Assembly: GCA_017437905.1 (NCBI GenBank)
Contig: JAFRWY010000024.1
Coordinates: 1 to 42,824 of the forward strand
Direction: 5' to 3'
Origin: Eubacterium sp.
Lineage (GTDB): Bacteria > Bacillota > Clostridia > Lachnospirales > Lachnospiraceae
Length of the DNA stretch: 42,824 nt
The position numbers and the translations under genes are program-made. Positions 25,564 through 32,746 of this stretch are shown here, one piece after another. Position 1 is the stretch's first letter; every line of letters begins with the position of its first letter. The notes under the pieces were generated by a model, which made no database searches, was not told where the DNA came from, and was given only the letters and a program-made list of their open reading frames with translations.

Positions 25564-26481
25564 TCACTCTTCCTCGTCCTCGAAGTTCAGGACCTTCGTC
25601 ATGCGGTCCTTACCCATCTCGGTCCTGGGGAAGATTTCCCGCACCTTGTCCAGGTACTGCTTCGGCTTGATCAGGGACGGGGAGAAATGTGTGAGCCAAA
25701 GTTCTGCAACATCTGCGGTCTTCGCCAGCTCCGCTGCCTCGTACATAGTCATATGCTTCTTCTCTTTCGCCTTCTTCAATTCCTCGGGATCTCCGTACAT
25801 GCCCTCGGCGATGAAAAGATCCGAGCCTGCTGCATGCTCTGCAATCGAGGCAATCGGACGGGTGTCCGTGCAGTAGGTCACCTTCAGACCCTTCCGGTCC
25901 GCACCCATTACCATGTCGCTGGTGTATTCCTTACCCTCGTAGGTAACAGTATTCCCCTTCTGCAGAGGATTCCAGAGCTGTACCGGAAGCCCGAGAGCCC
26001 GGGCGGCTTCCACATCAAACTTCCCGCTGCGGGCCAGCTCGATACTGTAGCCGTAGCAGGTGATATTGTGGTTCACCTTAAAGGCTGTCACCTTGAGACC
26101 CACCAGGTTCATTACCTCTTCCTTCTCATGCAGCTCCACAAAACGGATCGGGAAGGGAAGCTCCGGCGCGATCACCCGGAGGCTGTTCACCACACGCTCC
26201 ACCCCCGGCGGGCCCACGATGGTAAGGGGTTCTGTACGCTCTGCATTTCCCATGGTGAGAAGCAGACCCGGAAGTCCGCTGATATGGTCTGCGTGGAAGT
26301 GTGTCACCAGCAGCACGTCGATGGGCTTAAAGCTCCAGCCCTGCCGCCGCACGGTGAGCTGCGTCGCTTCGCCGCAGTCGATCATTACAGTGCTTCCGTT
26401 ATATCTCACCATCAGGGATGTGAGGGCCCGGTTGGGGAGCGGCATCATACCGCCGCAGCCGAGCAGACAAATATCCAACAT
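25564..26481 (-). CDS. rnz: Ribonuclease Z
   Basis: Endonuclease that trims the 3' end of tRNA precursors. 305 residues, the short (bacterial) RNase Z form of the metallo-beta-lactamase fold. The zinc motif HFHADH is at residues 61-66, further ligands are likely His in FKVNHNITCYGY and Asp in TYCTDTRP, and the C-terminal LWLTHFSPS carries the last His. The exosite arm with KKAKEKKHMT is present. It begins 22 bases after the winged-helix/ATPase/STAS-like gene, so the two are probably on one transcript. Confidence 0.95.
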   Translation of the reverse strand: MLDICLLGCGGMMPLPNRALTSLMVRYNGSTVMIDCGEATQLTVRRQGWSFKPIDVLLVTHFHADHISGLPGLLLTMGNAERTEPLTIVGPPGVERVVNSLRVIAPELPFPIRFVELHEKEEVMNLVGLKVTAFKVNHNITCYGYSIELARSGKFDVEAARALGLPVQLWNPLQKGNTVTYEGKEYTSDMVMGADRKGLKVTYCTDTRPIASIAEHAAGSDLFIAEGMYGDPEELKKAKEKKHMTMYEAAELAKTADVAELWLTHFSPSLIKPKQYLDKVREIFPRTEMGKDRMTKVLNFEDEEE

Positions 26482-26503
26482 ACTCTATAATTTCCTCTTC
26501 TTT

Positions 26504-27541
26504 CTAACTCCCCATTTGCTTTTTTGCAAAGTCGGGGTTTACATGTTTCAGCATTACATTTACATCCGAATTCATATTGACCGGAATCAACCGGATCTCC
26601 GGATGCTGGTTCAGGAATACAACAAATATCTGATGCATAAATCCCTGTCCGGCCCAGCTTACATCTTCAAAATCAAAGACAACCTCTTCGAAATCCTCCA
26701 ACCGGTTGCACAGGCGTTTTGCCTGAGATCGGGAAACCGGAGCATTTTCAAAAACAGCCGAAAGTCGAACCTCCGTCCGCTGAAATCCTCCATCCTCATC
26801 CGTATAAGCATCAAATACTTCTTTCGCGGATCTTCTGCTGTTATTCGCCAGGGACATGAATACGAGTGTACCCTTCATTTCCCCTTTCGGAACAAATGCT
26901 TCCCACTCTTTACTGTATTTGTCTCTGGAATAATAATGGCCATCCGAGTATACGAAAAATGTATCCAGCAAACGGGAAGTGAAGAACAGGCCTTCTCCCG
27001 AGTGATGCTGTTCATCGGTTGTAAGTTTTCCTTTGGAAAGCTCGGCCACAATATCCGAAAAACTCTTGAAATGATAATACTCCGCCAGTTTGTGGAAGAT
27101 CCCGATTCCGTCGTCCCGAATGATGATGGTCGTTTCCTTTACATTTTGGAGGACCGTGATATAAACATTTTCCGCCTCAGAATGATCGATCACATTATTG
27201 ATCATCTCCGAAAATGCATAATCCCAGATTCCTCTTACCTGATCGGGACACGTCTCGATCAGCGGTTCGATCACATCTCCCAGAATAGCCATATCATCAT
27301 CCATCGAACCATCACTTCTTGTGAAGTGATACTCATACAGCTCATGATTCAACTGATATTCGCCACGCTTCACCCGTTTGATCTTTCCCTGTTGGATCAG
27401 TTCGGTGATATAGGAATGTACCGTATTCAGATTGATATCGAATTCCCCAGCCACATGATGAGGAACATCTTCTCTCCCCTCGGAGATCTTCTCCAGAAGA
27501 TACGAGAGAATGATTTCTTTTTTCTCCTTCGAAAACCTCAT
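26504..27541 (-). CDS. Regulator fusing a winged helix, a GHKL ATPase and a STAS-like (DUF4325) domain
   Basis: 345 residues. Residues 1-65 resemble a winged helix (DINLNTVHSYITELIQQGKI, then KRVKRGEYQL). Residues about 85-235 are a GHKL ATPase: N-box FSEMINNVIDHS (E112, N115, N116), G1 RDDGIGI (D143), and a G2-like SGEGLFF (182-188). Residues about 270-335 match the STAS-like DUF4325 pattern (WAGQGFMHQIFVVFLNQHPE, then NMNSDVNVMLKH). This is like an anti-sigma-type kinase and its STAS partner in one chain, with DNA binding added. Targets are unknown. The gene is clearly more AT-rich than its neighbours (sampled stretches near 43-47% GC, against well over 55% next door), suggesting transfer. 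Confidence 0.82.
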   Translation of the reverse strand: MRFSKEKKEIILSYLLEKISEGREDVPHHVAGEFDINLNTVHSYITELIQQGKIKRVKRGEYQLNHELYEYHFTRSDGSMDDDMAILGDVIEPLIETCPDQVRGIWDYAFSEMINNVIDHSEAENVYITVLQNVKETTIIIRDDGIGIFHKLAEYYHFKSFSDIVAELSKGKLTTDEQHHSGEGLFFTSRLLDTFFVYSDGHYYSRDKYSKEWEAFVPKGEMKGTLVFMSLANNSRRSAKEVFDAYTDEDGGFQRTEVRLSAVFENAPVSRSQAKRLCNRLEDFEEVVFDFEDVSWAGQGFMHQIFVVFLNQHPEIRLIPVNMNSDVNVMLKHVNPDFAKKQMGS

Positions 27542-27584
27542 GTTATCACCTCACGATAATACTTCGACCCGTCGCTTCACTCTA

Positions 27585-27648
27585 TTTATAATACTTTTTT
27601 CGCCATTCCGCAAGAGTTATTCGCCATAAAAAAAGAGAAATTCGCCAT
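27585..27648 (-). promoter_or_regulatory. Promoter with three TTCGCCAT repeats at 21-bp spacing
   Basis: Minus strand TTGCGG (27608-27613), 17-bp spacer, TATAAA (27585-27590). Exact copies of TTCGCCAT (plus strand) begin at 27599, 27620 and 27641, which is 21 bp apart or two DNA turns, so they present the same face. The first lies in the -10/-35 spacer and the second just upstream of -35. This is how tandem operator sites look. The gene's own winged helix is the obvious candidate binder, by inference. Confidence 0.6.
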
Positions 27649-27672
27649 AAAATATTTTATAACGAATTTCTC
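27628..27672 (-). terminator. AT-rich palindrome with U-tract, likely terminator of tsaB-rimI
   Basis: 27635-27672 is a 38-bp near-perfect palindrome (17 of 19 pairs), with outer arms GAGAAATTCG and CGAATTTCTC. On the minus strand it runs straight into seven T residues (27628-27634). It also contains one of the three TTCGCCAT repeats, so it may double as a regulatory site. Confidence 0.65.
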
Positions 27673-27728
27673 CATGTTTTTTTCTGTCATATCTCCAACA
27701 GTCAGAGATCCATCCGTTTTCGGATTCC

Positions 27729-29261
27729 TTATGATTCCGTGTCCCTCTTCATGATCACCGCATCCTCCTCCGGATCGCGGTAGTAATTCTTCCTGCGGTC
27801 GAGCTCCCGGAACTCACACGCGGTATAAAGAGCGATGGCCGCTGCGTTCCCGGCACGAACCTCAAGGAAAATGCTCTTAGGTTCCGCCTCTAACATACCT
27901 TCCGCAGAATCCGGATCCTGACGCTTCCCGGTCGAAGACACCGGAGTGTTCTTATTCCCTGTCCTGCGCAGAAGCTCCGCCATCAGCTGCTTCCCAAGTC
28001 CATGTCTCCGGAACTCCGGAAGCACCGCGATCCTGTGCAGCTCCGTCTCATCGGAGGGATCCGCGAAGATAAGATACCCGGCAGTCTTCTGCTCCTCTTC
28101 CCCGACCACAAAGGAATCCGCCACATCCTCTTCGGATACCAGCGGACGGATCTCACCTTCCGTGGAAATGAGCAGGATATGATTGTAGGGATACCGGATG
28201 CTGTCCGTCAGAGTCTCCAGGGACCATGCATCGGAGAACATCTCTTTCTCCATGGCGGCCACATCTGCCAGATCCTGCGCCTGCCGGGCTTTGGCTGCTG
28301 CCTCATGCTCCCGCTCCGCCTGGGATTTCCGGAGGTAGATGGGTTTGAAATCATCTGCGGATACCATGTGCCGTACACCGGCAGAGTTCCTTCCGGCTGC
28401 AGTTTCCCGAACTGCTGTATCTCCCGCTTCCGTTGCAGAGGAACCCTCTCCTGACGACCGGCCCTCTGTATCCGCTTTTGCATAGTACTCTCCGAGTGCC
28501 GCAACCGATGCTGCCCGCTGCAATGCGCTCTGCGGGGGTGCAAAGGCGTATGGTACCCTGCAGGTTTCTTCGATGGTCTTACGGAAGACGGGCACTCCGT
28601 CTCCCAGAAAGGTAACCGGCTCGCCATAGGAAGCCAGTTTCTCCAGCAGTTCCTCGATCGAAAAAGCCATCTGGTCCTCAACGACGGTGACCGGTGAACC
28701 TGTCATTTTAAGAATGCTGTCCGAAGAATCTTCCGACGGAGTGACAGGATCCTTCGCCTCACTGCTCAGGATGACAGGTTGTCCGTCTTCCTGAGGACTC
28801 TGTCCGAGGGATCTCCCGGCCATACCACCAACCCGGTAGATTCCCGTATAAACCTGCCCGCGCCTCGCATCCATGATCGGAACCACCAGACCCGGAAAGC
28901 CTGTATCCGTCTCCGTCCCGGTTCCTGCCGGAGCAAAGTAACAGCCGCTGCTGAGATTATAAGCCAGCCCCTCACAGGTGGGTATTGCGATCACCGGCTT
29001 CTCCAGCGCAAGCCCCAGCCCCTTCACCGTTGCGGCACCGATCCTGAGTCCCGTAAAGCTGCCCGGTCCCGCTGCCACGGCAACGGCATCAATCTCAGTA
29101 AGCTCAATGCCCGCATCCCGCACGATCTGATCCAGCATGGGAAGCAGCGTCTGGGAATGCGTCTTCTTATGGTTCATGGTATATTCCGCAACAAGAACTC
29201 CGTCCGCCACGTAAGCGACCGAAGCCACATTTCCGGAACTGTCCATACCGATTATCTTCAT
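27729..29261 (-). CDS. tsaB-rimI: TsaB-RimI fusion (t6A synthesis protein and N-acetyltransferase)
   Basis: 510 residues. Residues 1-~310 are TsaB: MKIIGMDSSG, AAGPGSFTGLRIGA (63-76), PIMDARRGQVYTGIY, FLGDGVPVF. TsaB is the scaffold partner of TsaD in making t6A37 tRNA. Residues ~325-510 are a GNAT domain of the RimI type (HRIAVLPEFRRHGLGKQLM at 409-427, then VRAGNAAAIALY), expected to acetylate ribosomal protein S18. The TsaB part carries an in-frame insertion (161-189) that is a copy of a dispersed palindromic DNA element, plus a Ser/Gly/Glu-rich linker (about 262-297). A shorter insert sits in the GNAT domain (436-462). The start at 29261 has AGGAG 8 bases upstream; a longer frame to 29351 includes the promoter. 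Confidence 0.92.
   Translation of the reverse strand: MKIIGMDSSGNVASVAYVADGVLVAEYTMNHKKTHSQTLLPMLDQIVRDAGIELTEIDAVAVAAGPGSFTGLRIGAATVKGLGLALEKPVIAIPTCEGLAYNLSSGCYFAPAGTGTETDTGFPGLVVPIMDARRGQVYTGIYRVGGMAGRSLGQSPQEDGQPVILSSEAKDPVTPSEDSSDSILKMTGSPVTVVEDQMAFSIEELLEKLASYGEPVTFLGDGVPVFRKTIEETCRVPYAFAPPQSALQRAASVAALGEYYAKADTEGRSSGEGSSATEAGDTAVRETAAGRNSAGVRHMVSADDFKPIYLRKSQAEREHEAAAKARQAQDLADVAAMEKEMFSDAWSLETLTDSIRYPYNHILLISTEGEIRPLVSEEDVADSFVVGEEEQKTAGYLIFADPSDETELHRIAVLPEFRRHGLGKQLMAELLRRTGNKNTPVSSTGKRQDPDSAEGMLEAEPKSIFLEVRAGNAAAIALYTACEFRELDRRKNYYRDPEEDAVIMKRDTES
28697..28780. repeat. 84-bp palindromic element inserted in frame in tsaB
   Basis: The terminal inverted repeats AACCTGTCAT (28697-28706) and ATGACAGGTT (28771-28780) are perfect. 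The interior has CGAAGAATCTTCC and GGATCCTTCGCCTCACTG, matching the dispersed intergenic family in this window. The length of 84 bp is 28 codons and the frame is open, encoding PVILSSEAKDPV and a Ser/Asp-rich stretch that interrupt the normal TsaB sequence in a likely surface loop. Confidence 0.85.
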
Positions 29262-29299
29262 CTTCCGTTCTCCTAAATTCCGATGTATTCTGCACCGAA

Positions 29300-29328
29300 A
29301 GTATATCACACCATATCCGTTCTGAAAA
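29300..29328 (-). promoter_or_regulatory. Promoter of tsaB-rimI
   Basis: Minus strand TTTTCA (29323-29328), 17-bp spacer, TATACT (29300-29305), about 40 bases before the start codon and directly downstream of a hairpin that may end the preceding transcript. Confidence 0.6.
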
Positions 29329-29333
29329 GGACA

Positions 29334-29365
29334 CCCCATCTGCATGTACATACATGCAAATGGGG
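29334..29365. terminator. 32-bp palindrome, possible terminator after the SGNH gene
   Basis: CCCCATCTGCATGTAC pairs with ATACATGCAAATGGGG with two mismatches. On the minus strand it is followed by TGTCCTTTTC, only a weak U-tract, so termination is probable rather than certain. Confidence 0.5.
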
Positions 29366-29375
29366 AGCCACCCAG

Positions 29376-30014
29376 TTACTTGATTTTCCGGACTTCCTCC
29401 GCCAGCGCCTCTGCCAGAGCTATATGGCTTTCCGGCGTGAAATGCAGGGAATCCTCTTCTGAAGCCTTGACATACTCCGCTGCATTTACGAATCTGCAGC
29501 CATAGGTCTCGGCTACCTGCCGGTACAACTTCGGGAATTCCCTGGAACGTCCCACGGGATCCTCGCTGAAGCTTTCGGAGAAAGGAGAGTTCGTGATTCC
29601 CTCACCCACCTCGGCGGGGGATATCAGTATTATCTCAGGTACCTTCTCCTGCTTCTCCTTCGTGAATTCCTGAATGATCTTCACCAACTCGGCTACACCG
29701 TTTGCGATATCCTGCGCGGATGCATGGAATACATCCTTCAGATCATTGCTTCCCAGCATCAGGATAAAGATATCCACCGGCTTATGGGAATTAAGGCATG
29801 GCCTGAGATACTCCTTCCCCGTCTTCCAGCCCTCCACGGGATCCTCGAAAACGGAGGTTCTGCCGTTACATCCCTCTTCGATCACGCGGTATCCGTCTCC
29901 CAGCAGCATCTGGAGTCTTCCGGTCCAGCGGATATCCGACGGATAACGAAGTCCGTTGGACGGGTTGTAACCGTATGTATTTGAATCTCCGTAACAAAGT
30001 ACTGTCTTCTGCAT
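29376..30014 (-). CDS. SGNH/GDSL hydrolase (arylesterase-like)
   Basis: 212 residues, no signal peptide. SGNH blocks: CYGDSNTYGYNP (block I Ser), the Asn/Gly region EEGCNGRTSVFEDP (block II Gly), MLGSNDLKDVF (block III Asn), and the C-terminal DSLHFTPESH with the catalytic Asp and His. The extended GYNPSNGLRYPSDIRWTGRL is typical of the arylesterase/acyl-CoA thioesterase-like subgroup that deacylates small esters or sugars. The true substrate is unknown. The Shine-Dalgarno is weak. It follows the PPOX-fold gene in the same direction. Confidence 0.9.
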   Translation of the reverse strand: MQKTVLCYGDSNTYGYNPSNGLRYPSDIRWTGRLQMLLGDGYRVIEEGCNGRTSVFEDPVEGWKTGKEYLRPCLNSHKPVDIFILMLGSNDLKDVFHASAQDIANGVAELVKIIQEFTKEKQEKVPEIILISPAEVGEGITNSPFSESFSEDPVGRSREFPKLYRQVAETYGCRFVNAAEYVKASEEDSLHFTPESHIALAEALAEEVRKIK

Positions 30015-30093
30015 AATTCTGTCATCCGTTTTCAGTCTGATTCATCATATGATCTCTGCCCTTTTCCCGGGATCCTGCAGACACTTCGCGTCT

Positions 30094-30486
30094 TCAGAAT
30101 GTCACAAGCTCCGGAGGTGCCGTAAAGGAACAGAAGGTTGCGGTTGCATCCTCAAAAAAGTACACAACGGTATTTCCGTCATCCGGGTCATACATTGCCT
30201 TCAGATCCGGATATGCATCCAGCATGGATACCCTTGCCTCGCGGCGGTCATCCTCCACCAGCTTACCGGCCAGGCGGATCCATGTTCCGTCCTTAAATGC
30301 GCTGATCTCCACCTTCGGATTTGCGGCGATCTGCTTTGCCACATTCTTCACCTTTCCGGTCTGGATGTAGAGTTTTCCTTCGAAAACATTCACCGTACCG
30401 AAGGGACGAACCCGCGGCTGGTCTCCGTCAACGGTTGCCAGGAAATACGTTCCCGCTTCCTTCAGAAACTTTGCTACCTTTTCCAT
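30094..30486 (-). CDS. Pyridoxamine 5'-phosphate oxidase-fold flavin protein
   Basis: 130 residues of the split-barrel flavin-binding family: EAGTYFLATVDGDQPRVRPF, then GKLYIQTGKVKNVAKQI, NPKVEISAF and WIRLAGKL. Members bind FMN or F420-like cofactors and act as small reductases; many are annotated only as general stress or putative oxidases. It is too short to be true PdxH. GGAGG stands 7 bases before the ATG. Confidence 0.88.
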   Translation of the reverse strand: MEKVAKFLKEAGTYFLATVDGDQPRVRPFGTVNVFEGKLYIQTGKVKNVAKQIAANPKVEISAFKDGTWIRLAGKLVEDDRREARVSMLDAYPDLKAMYDPDDGNTVVYFFEDATATFCSFTAPPELVTF

Positions 30487-30556
30487 GTTGATACCTCCTC
30501 ATCGTTTTATTCTTCGTGTCACGTGCGACCGACATTCCGTTCTCGGCACGTGAATC

Positions 30557-30680
30557 ATCATCCTGCACCATCCCAACATGTATGACCGGACTGCCATATC
30601 ATCCATAACACGCACCGCGTCACTCCTCTGCCATCCCGGTATATGTACCGGACTGCCGTATCATCCACAGCACGCTCCGG
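30557..30680. repeat. Two diverged copies of a 62-bp tandem repeat
   Basis: ACCGGACTGCC begins at 30585 and again at 30647. The surrounding CCATCCC...ATGTA...ATATCATCCATAACACGC pattern aligns over about 62 bp. It fills most of the 234-base gap between the aldo/keto reductase and the PPOX-fold gene. Confidence 0.7.
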
Positions 30681-30710
30681 ATCCTTCGCACTCCGGGCTC
30701 GGGATGACAG
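30679..30710. repeat. Dispersed palindromic repeat, half copy
   Basis: GGATCCTTCGCACTCCGG followed by GCTCGGGATGACAG matches the right arm of the family seen in tsaB and at 38829-38922. It ends just before the aldo/keto reductase stop codon. Confidence 0.65.
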
Positions 30711-30720
30711 GCTGTTCATA

Positions 30721-31917
30721 TTACTGCTTCCGCATGCGCCGGCCGAACATATATTTCCGCGCCACCGCGATCCCTGCCTTGTAGGGTAACGGACGAAGCG
30801 CCTTGTCTGCTTCCTTCAGCTTCTCGCGGATCGGAAGTCCCTGGGGACAGTGCAGCTCGCATTTTCCGCATTCGATGCACTGGCTCGGGAAGGCCGGCTC
30901 CTCGGTAAGGCCCACGGCCTGGGCGTATTGGAACCGTCCCGCATTCTTACCCTCGATGGCCATCATATTGTAGCAGTAGAAGGTGCCCGGGATGTCCACG
31001 CCCTTCGGACAGGGCATGCAGTACCGGCAGCCGGTGCAGCCCACCTTCTCATTGCGGCGGATCTCCCGTTTCACCACTTCGATCAATTTATTATCATGCT
31101 TCGTAAAATGTCCCGCTTCGGCCTCGTCTGCCACCCGGCAGTTCTCGCGGACCATTTCCACGGAATTCATACCGGAAAGGACACAGGTCACCTCCGGCTG
31201 GTTGTAGAGCCAGCGGAAGGCCAGCTCCGCCGGAGACCAGCCGTGGCCGTATTTTTCGATGGCCCGCTTCGCCCGAGAAGGCAGCAGGTTCACCAGCTTA
31301 CCGCCCCGCAGCGGTTCCATGATGACCACCGGAATCCCCTTTGCCGCTGCCGCTTTCAGCCCCCTCACTCCGGCCTGGGACACATCATCCAGGTAATTGT
31401 ACTGGATCTGGCAGAAATCCCAGTCGTAATCCTCCAGGATCTTCAGGAAATTCTCCGTATTTCCGTGGTACGAGAAGCCGATGTTCCGGATCTCCCCGGA
31501 AGCCTTCTTCTCGGCGATCCATTTCAGGATCCCCACGGATTTCAGCTTCTCCCACATGGCCACGTCGGTCAGATGGTGCATCAGATAGTAATCCACATAA
31601 GTGGTCCTGAGCCGGGACAATTCCTCGGTGAAATATTTGTCCAGCGCCTCCCGGTTCCGGATCAGGTACTGCGGCAGCTTCGTCGCAATATTTACCTTCT
31701 CCCGCAAATGATGCTTCTCCAGGATCTGCCCCAGGGCATCCTCGCTTCCCGGATAAATGTAAGCCGTGTCATAGTAGTTCACTCCGGCCTTGTAGGCTGT
31801 CAGGATCTCCCGCTCCGCCTTCCGAAGGTCGATCTTCGTCCCCTTCTTGGTAAACCGCATGCATCCGTAGCCGAGGAGCGATATCTTCTCCCCATGTTTA
31901 TCGGTTCTGTACTGCAT
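30721..31917 (-). CDS. Aldo/keto reductase with C-terminal 2x[4Fe-4S] ferredoxin domain
   Basis: 398 residues. The N-terminal TIM barrel (about 1-280) carries the AKR tetrad: Asp and Tyr in NYYDTAYIYP, Lys in IATKLP, His in YYLMHHL. The C-terminal domain has two cysteine clusters, CTGCRYCMPCP and CIECGKCELHCP, ligating two [4Fe-4S] clusters. This architecture is common in anaerobic Clostridia, where electrons may come from ferredoxin as well as NAD(P)H. The substrate is unknown. GGAGG lies upstream, and the gene begins 22 bases after the alpha/beta hydrolase. Confidence 0.94.
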   Translation of the reverse strand: MQYRTDKHGEKISLLGYGCMRFTKKGTKIDLRKAEREILTAYKAGVNYYDTAYIYPGSEDALGQILEKHHLREKVNIATKLPQYLIRNREALDKYFTEELSRLRTTYVDYYLMHHLTDVAMWEKLKSVGILKWIAEKKASGEIRNIGFSYHGNTENFLKILEDYDWDFCQIQYNYLDDVSQAGVRGLKAAAAKGIPVVIMEPLRGGKLVNLLPSRAKRAIEKYGHGWSPAELAFRWLYNQPEVTCVLSGMNSVEMVRENCRVADEAEAGHFTKHDNKLIEVVKREIRRNEKVGCTGCRYCMPCPKGVDIPGTFYCYNMMAIEGKNAGRFQYAQAVGLTEEPAFPSQCIECGKCELHCPQGLPIREKLKEADKALRPLPYKAGIAVARKYMFGRRMRKQ

Positions 31918-31939
31918 CCCTTCTCCTCCCGGGTTCCCC

Positions 31940-32719
31940 CTAATGCAAGAACGTGGCGGCTATAAAGTCCACCGTCTGCCGTTGCTGTTCCTCTGCAGAA
32001 ATGGTCGCTTCTCCGTCCCCTTTCTGAACCCCGTAGTTCCCGAACTGTGCGTGATTTCCACCCGCGATGCATAATTCCTTACAGTTTTCCGCCAGTTTTT
32101 TTCCTTCCTCCAGTTTCTCCTTCCGGACCACCTGATCCTCCGATCCGTAGATCATAAGTACCGGAACATCCTTCCCGATGGGTTTCGTGGAATAGGCTCC
32201 CAGCAGCACAAGTCCGCGGAAATCCGCCTCATGCTTCGCCACATAAAATGCCGCAAATGCGCCGCCCATGGAGTGTCCTCCGATGTACCAGTTGCTGTAG
32301 TTATACTCCTTCATCACGTCCTCAGCCCGTCCGCTTCCGAAGACCGCCAGTCGAAAGGGCATCTTCACAAGGCAGACATCCATTCCCCGCTCCGCCAGAA
32401 GGTGAAGCAAGGGCGCATAGGCTGTTTCCTCAACTCTTCCCCCCGGGTAGAAGACCAGCGCATCCTTCTCCGACGGACCGTCGAAATACCAGCCGTAATC
32501 CGTCTCCTCCACCCGGACCGATGCGTCCGAATTCAGTGCCTGCAGCGCCGAAGGATCCGCATGATAATAGGTGAGAAGATAGATCAACATAGCGCCGGTC
32601 AGGATAAGGAGCACTGCGGCAACGGAAATGAGGATCCATTTCTTTTTTCCGCGCTTTTTCTTTTCCTTTTTTTTCACCGGTTCCTGCTCCGGGCCCCGGT
32701 CAAATTCCTCTTCCTGCAT
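31940..32719 (-). CDS. Membrane-anchored alpha/beta hydrolase
   Basis: 259 residues. A Lys-rich cytoplasmic N-terminus (KKKEKKKRGKKK) and one transmembrane helix (28-50) precede an alpha/beta hydrolase domain with nucleophile Ser150 in GGHSMGG, acid Asp195 in IYGSEDQV and His223 in GGNHAQFGNYG. The triad is complete, so it should be an active esterase or lipase-like enzyme facing outward. The related family is the alpha/beta hydrolase 5 type. GGAGG is 5 bases before the ATG. It follows tsaE by 27 bases. Confidence 0.9.
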   Translation of the reverse strand: MQEEEFDRGPEQEPVKKKEKKKRGKKKWILISVAAVLLILTGAMLIYLLTYYHADPSALQALNSDASVRVEETDYGWYFDGPSEKDALVFYPGGRVEETAYAPLLHLLAERGMDVCLVKMPFRLAVFGSGRAEDVMKEYNYSNWYIGGHSMGGAFAAFYVAKHEADFRGLVLLGAYSTKPIGKDVPVLMIYGSEDQVVRKEKLEEGKKLAENCKELCIAGGNHAQFGNYGVQKGDGEATISAEEQQRQTVDFIAATFLH

Positions 32720-32746
32720 ACCGTCCTCCAGCTCCTTTGATCAGGG

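Noticed and set aside
26060-27559. 499-residue plus-strand reading frame
   Set aside because: It is antisense to rnz and the STAS-like regulator, both with conserved motifs; its length reflects codon bias of the opposite strand.
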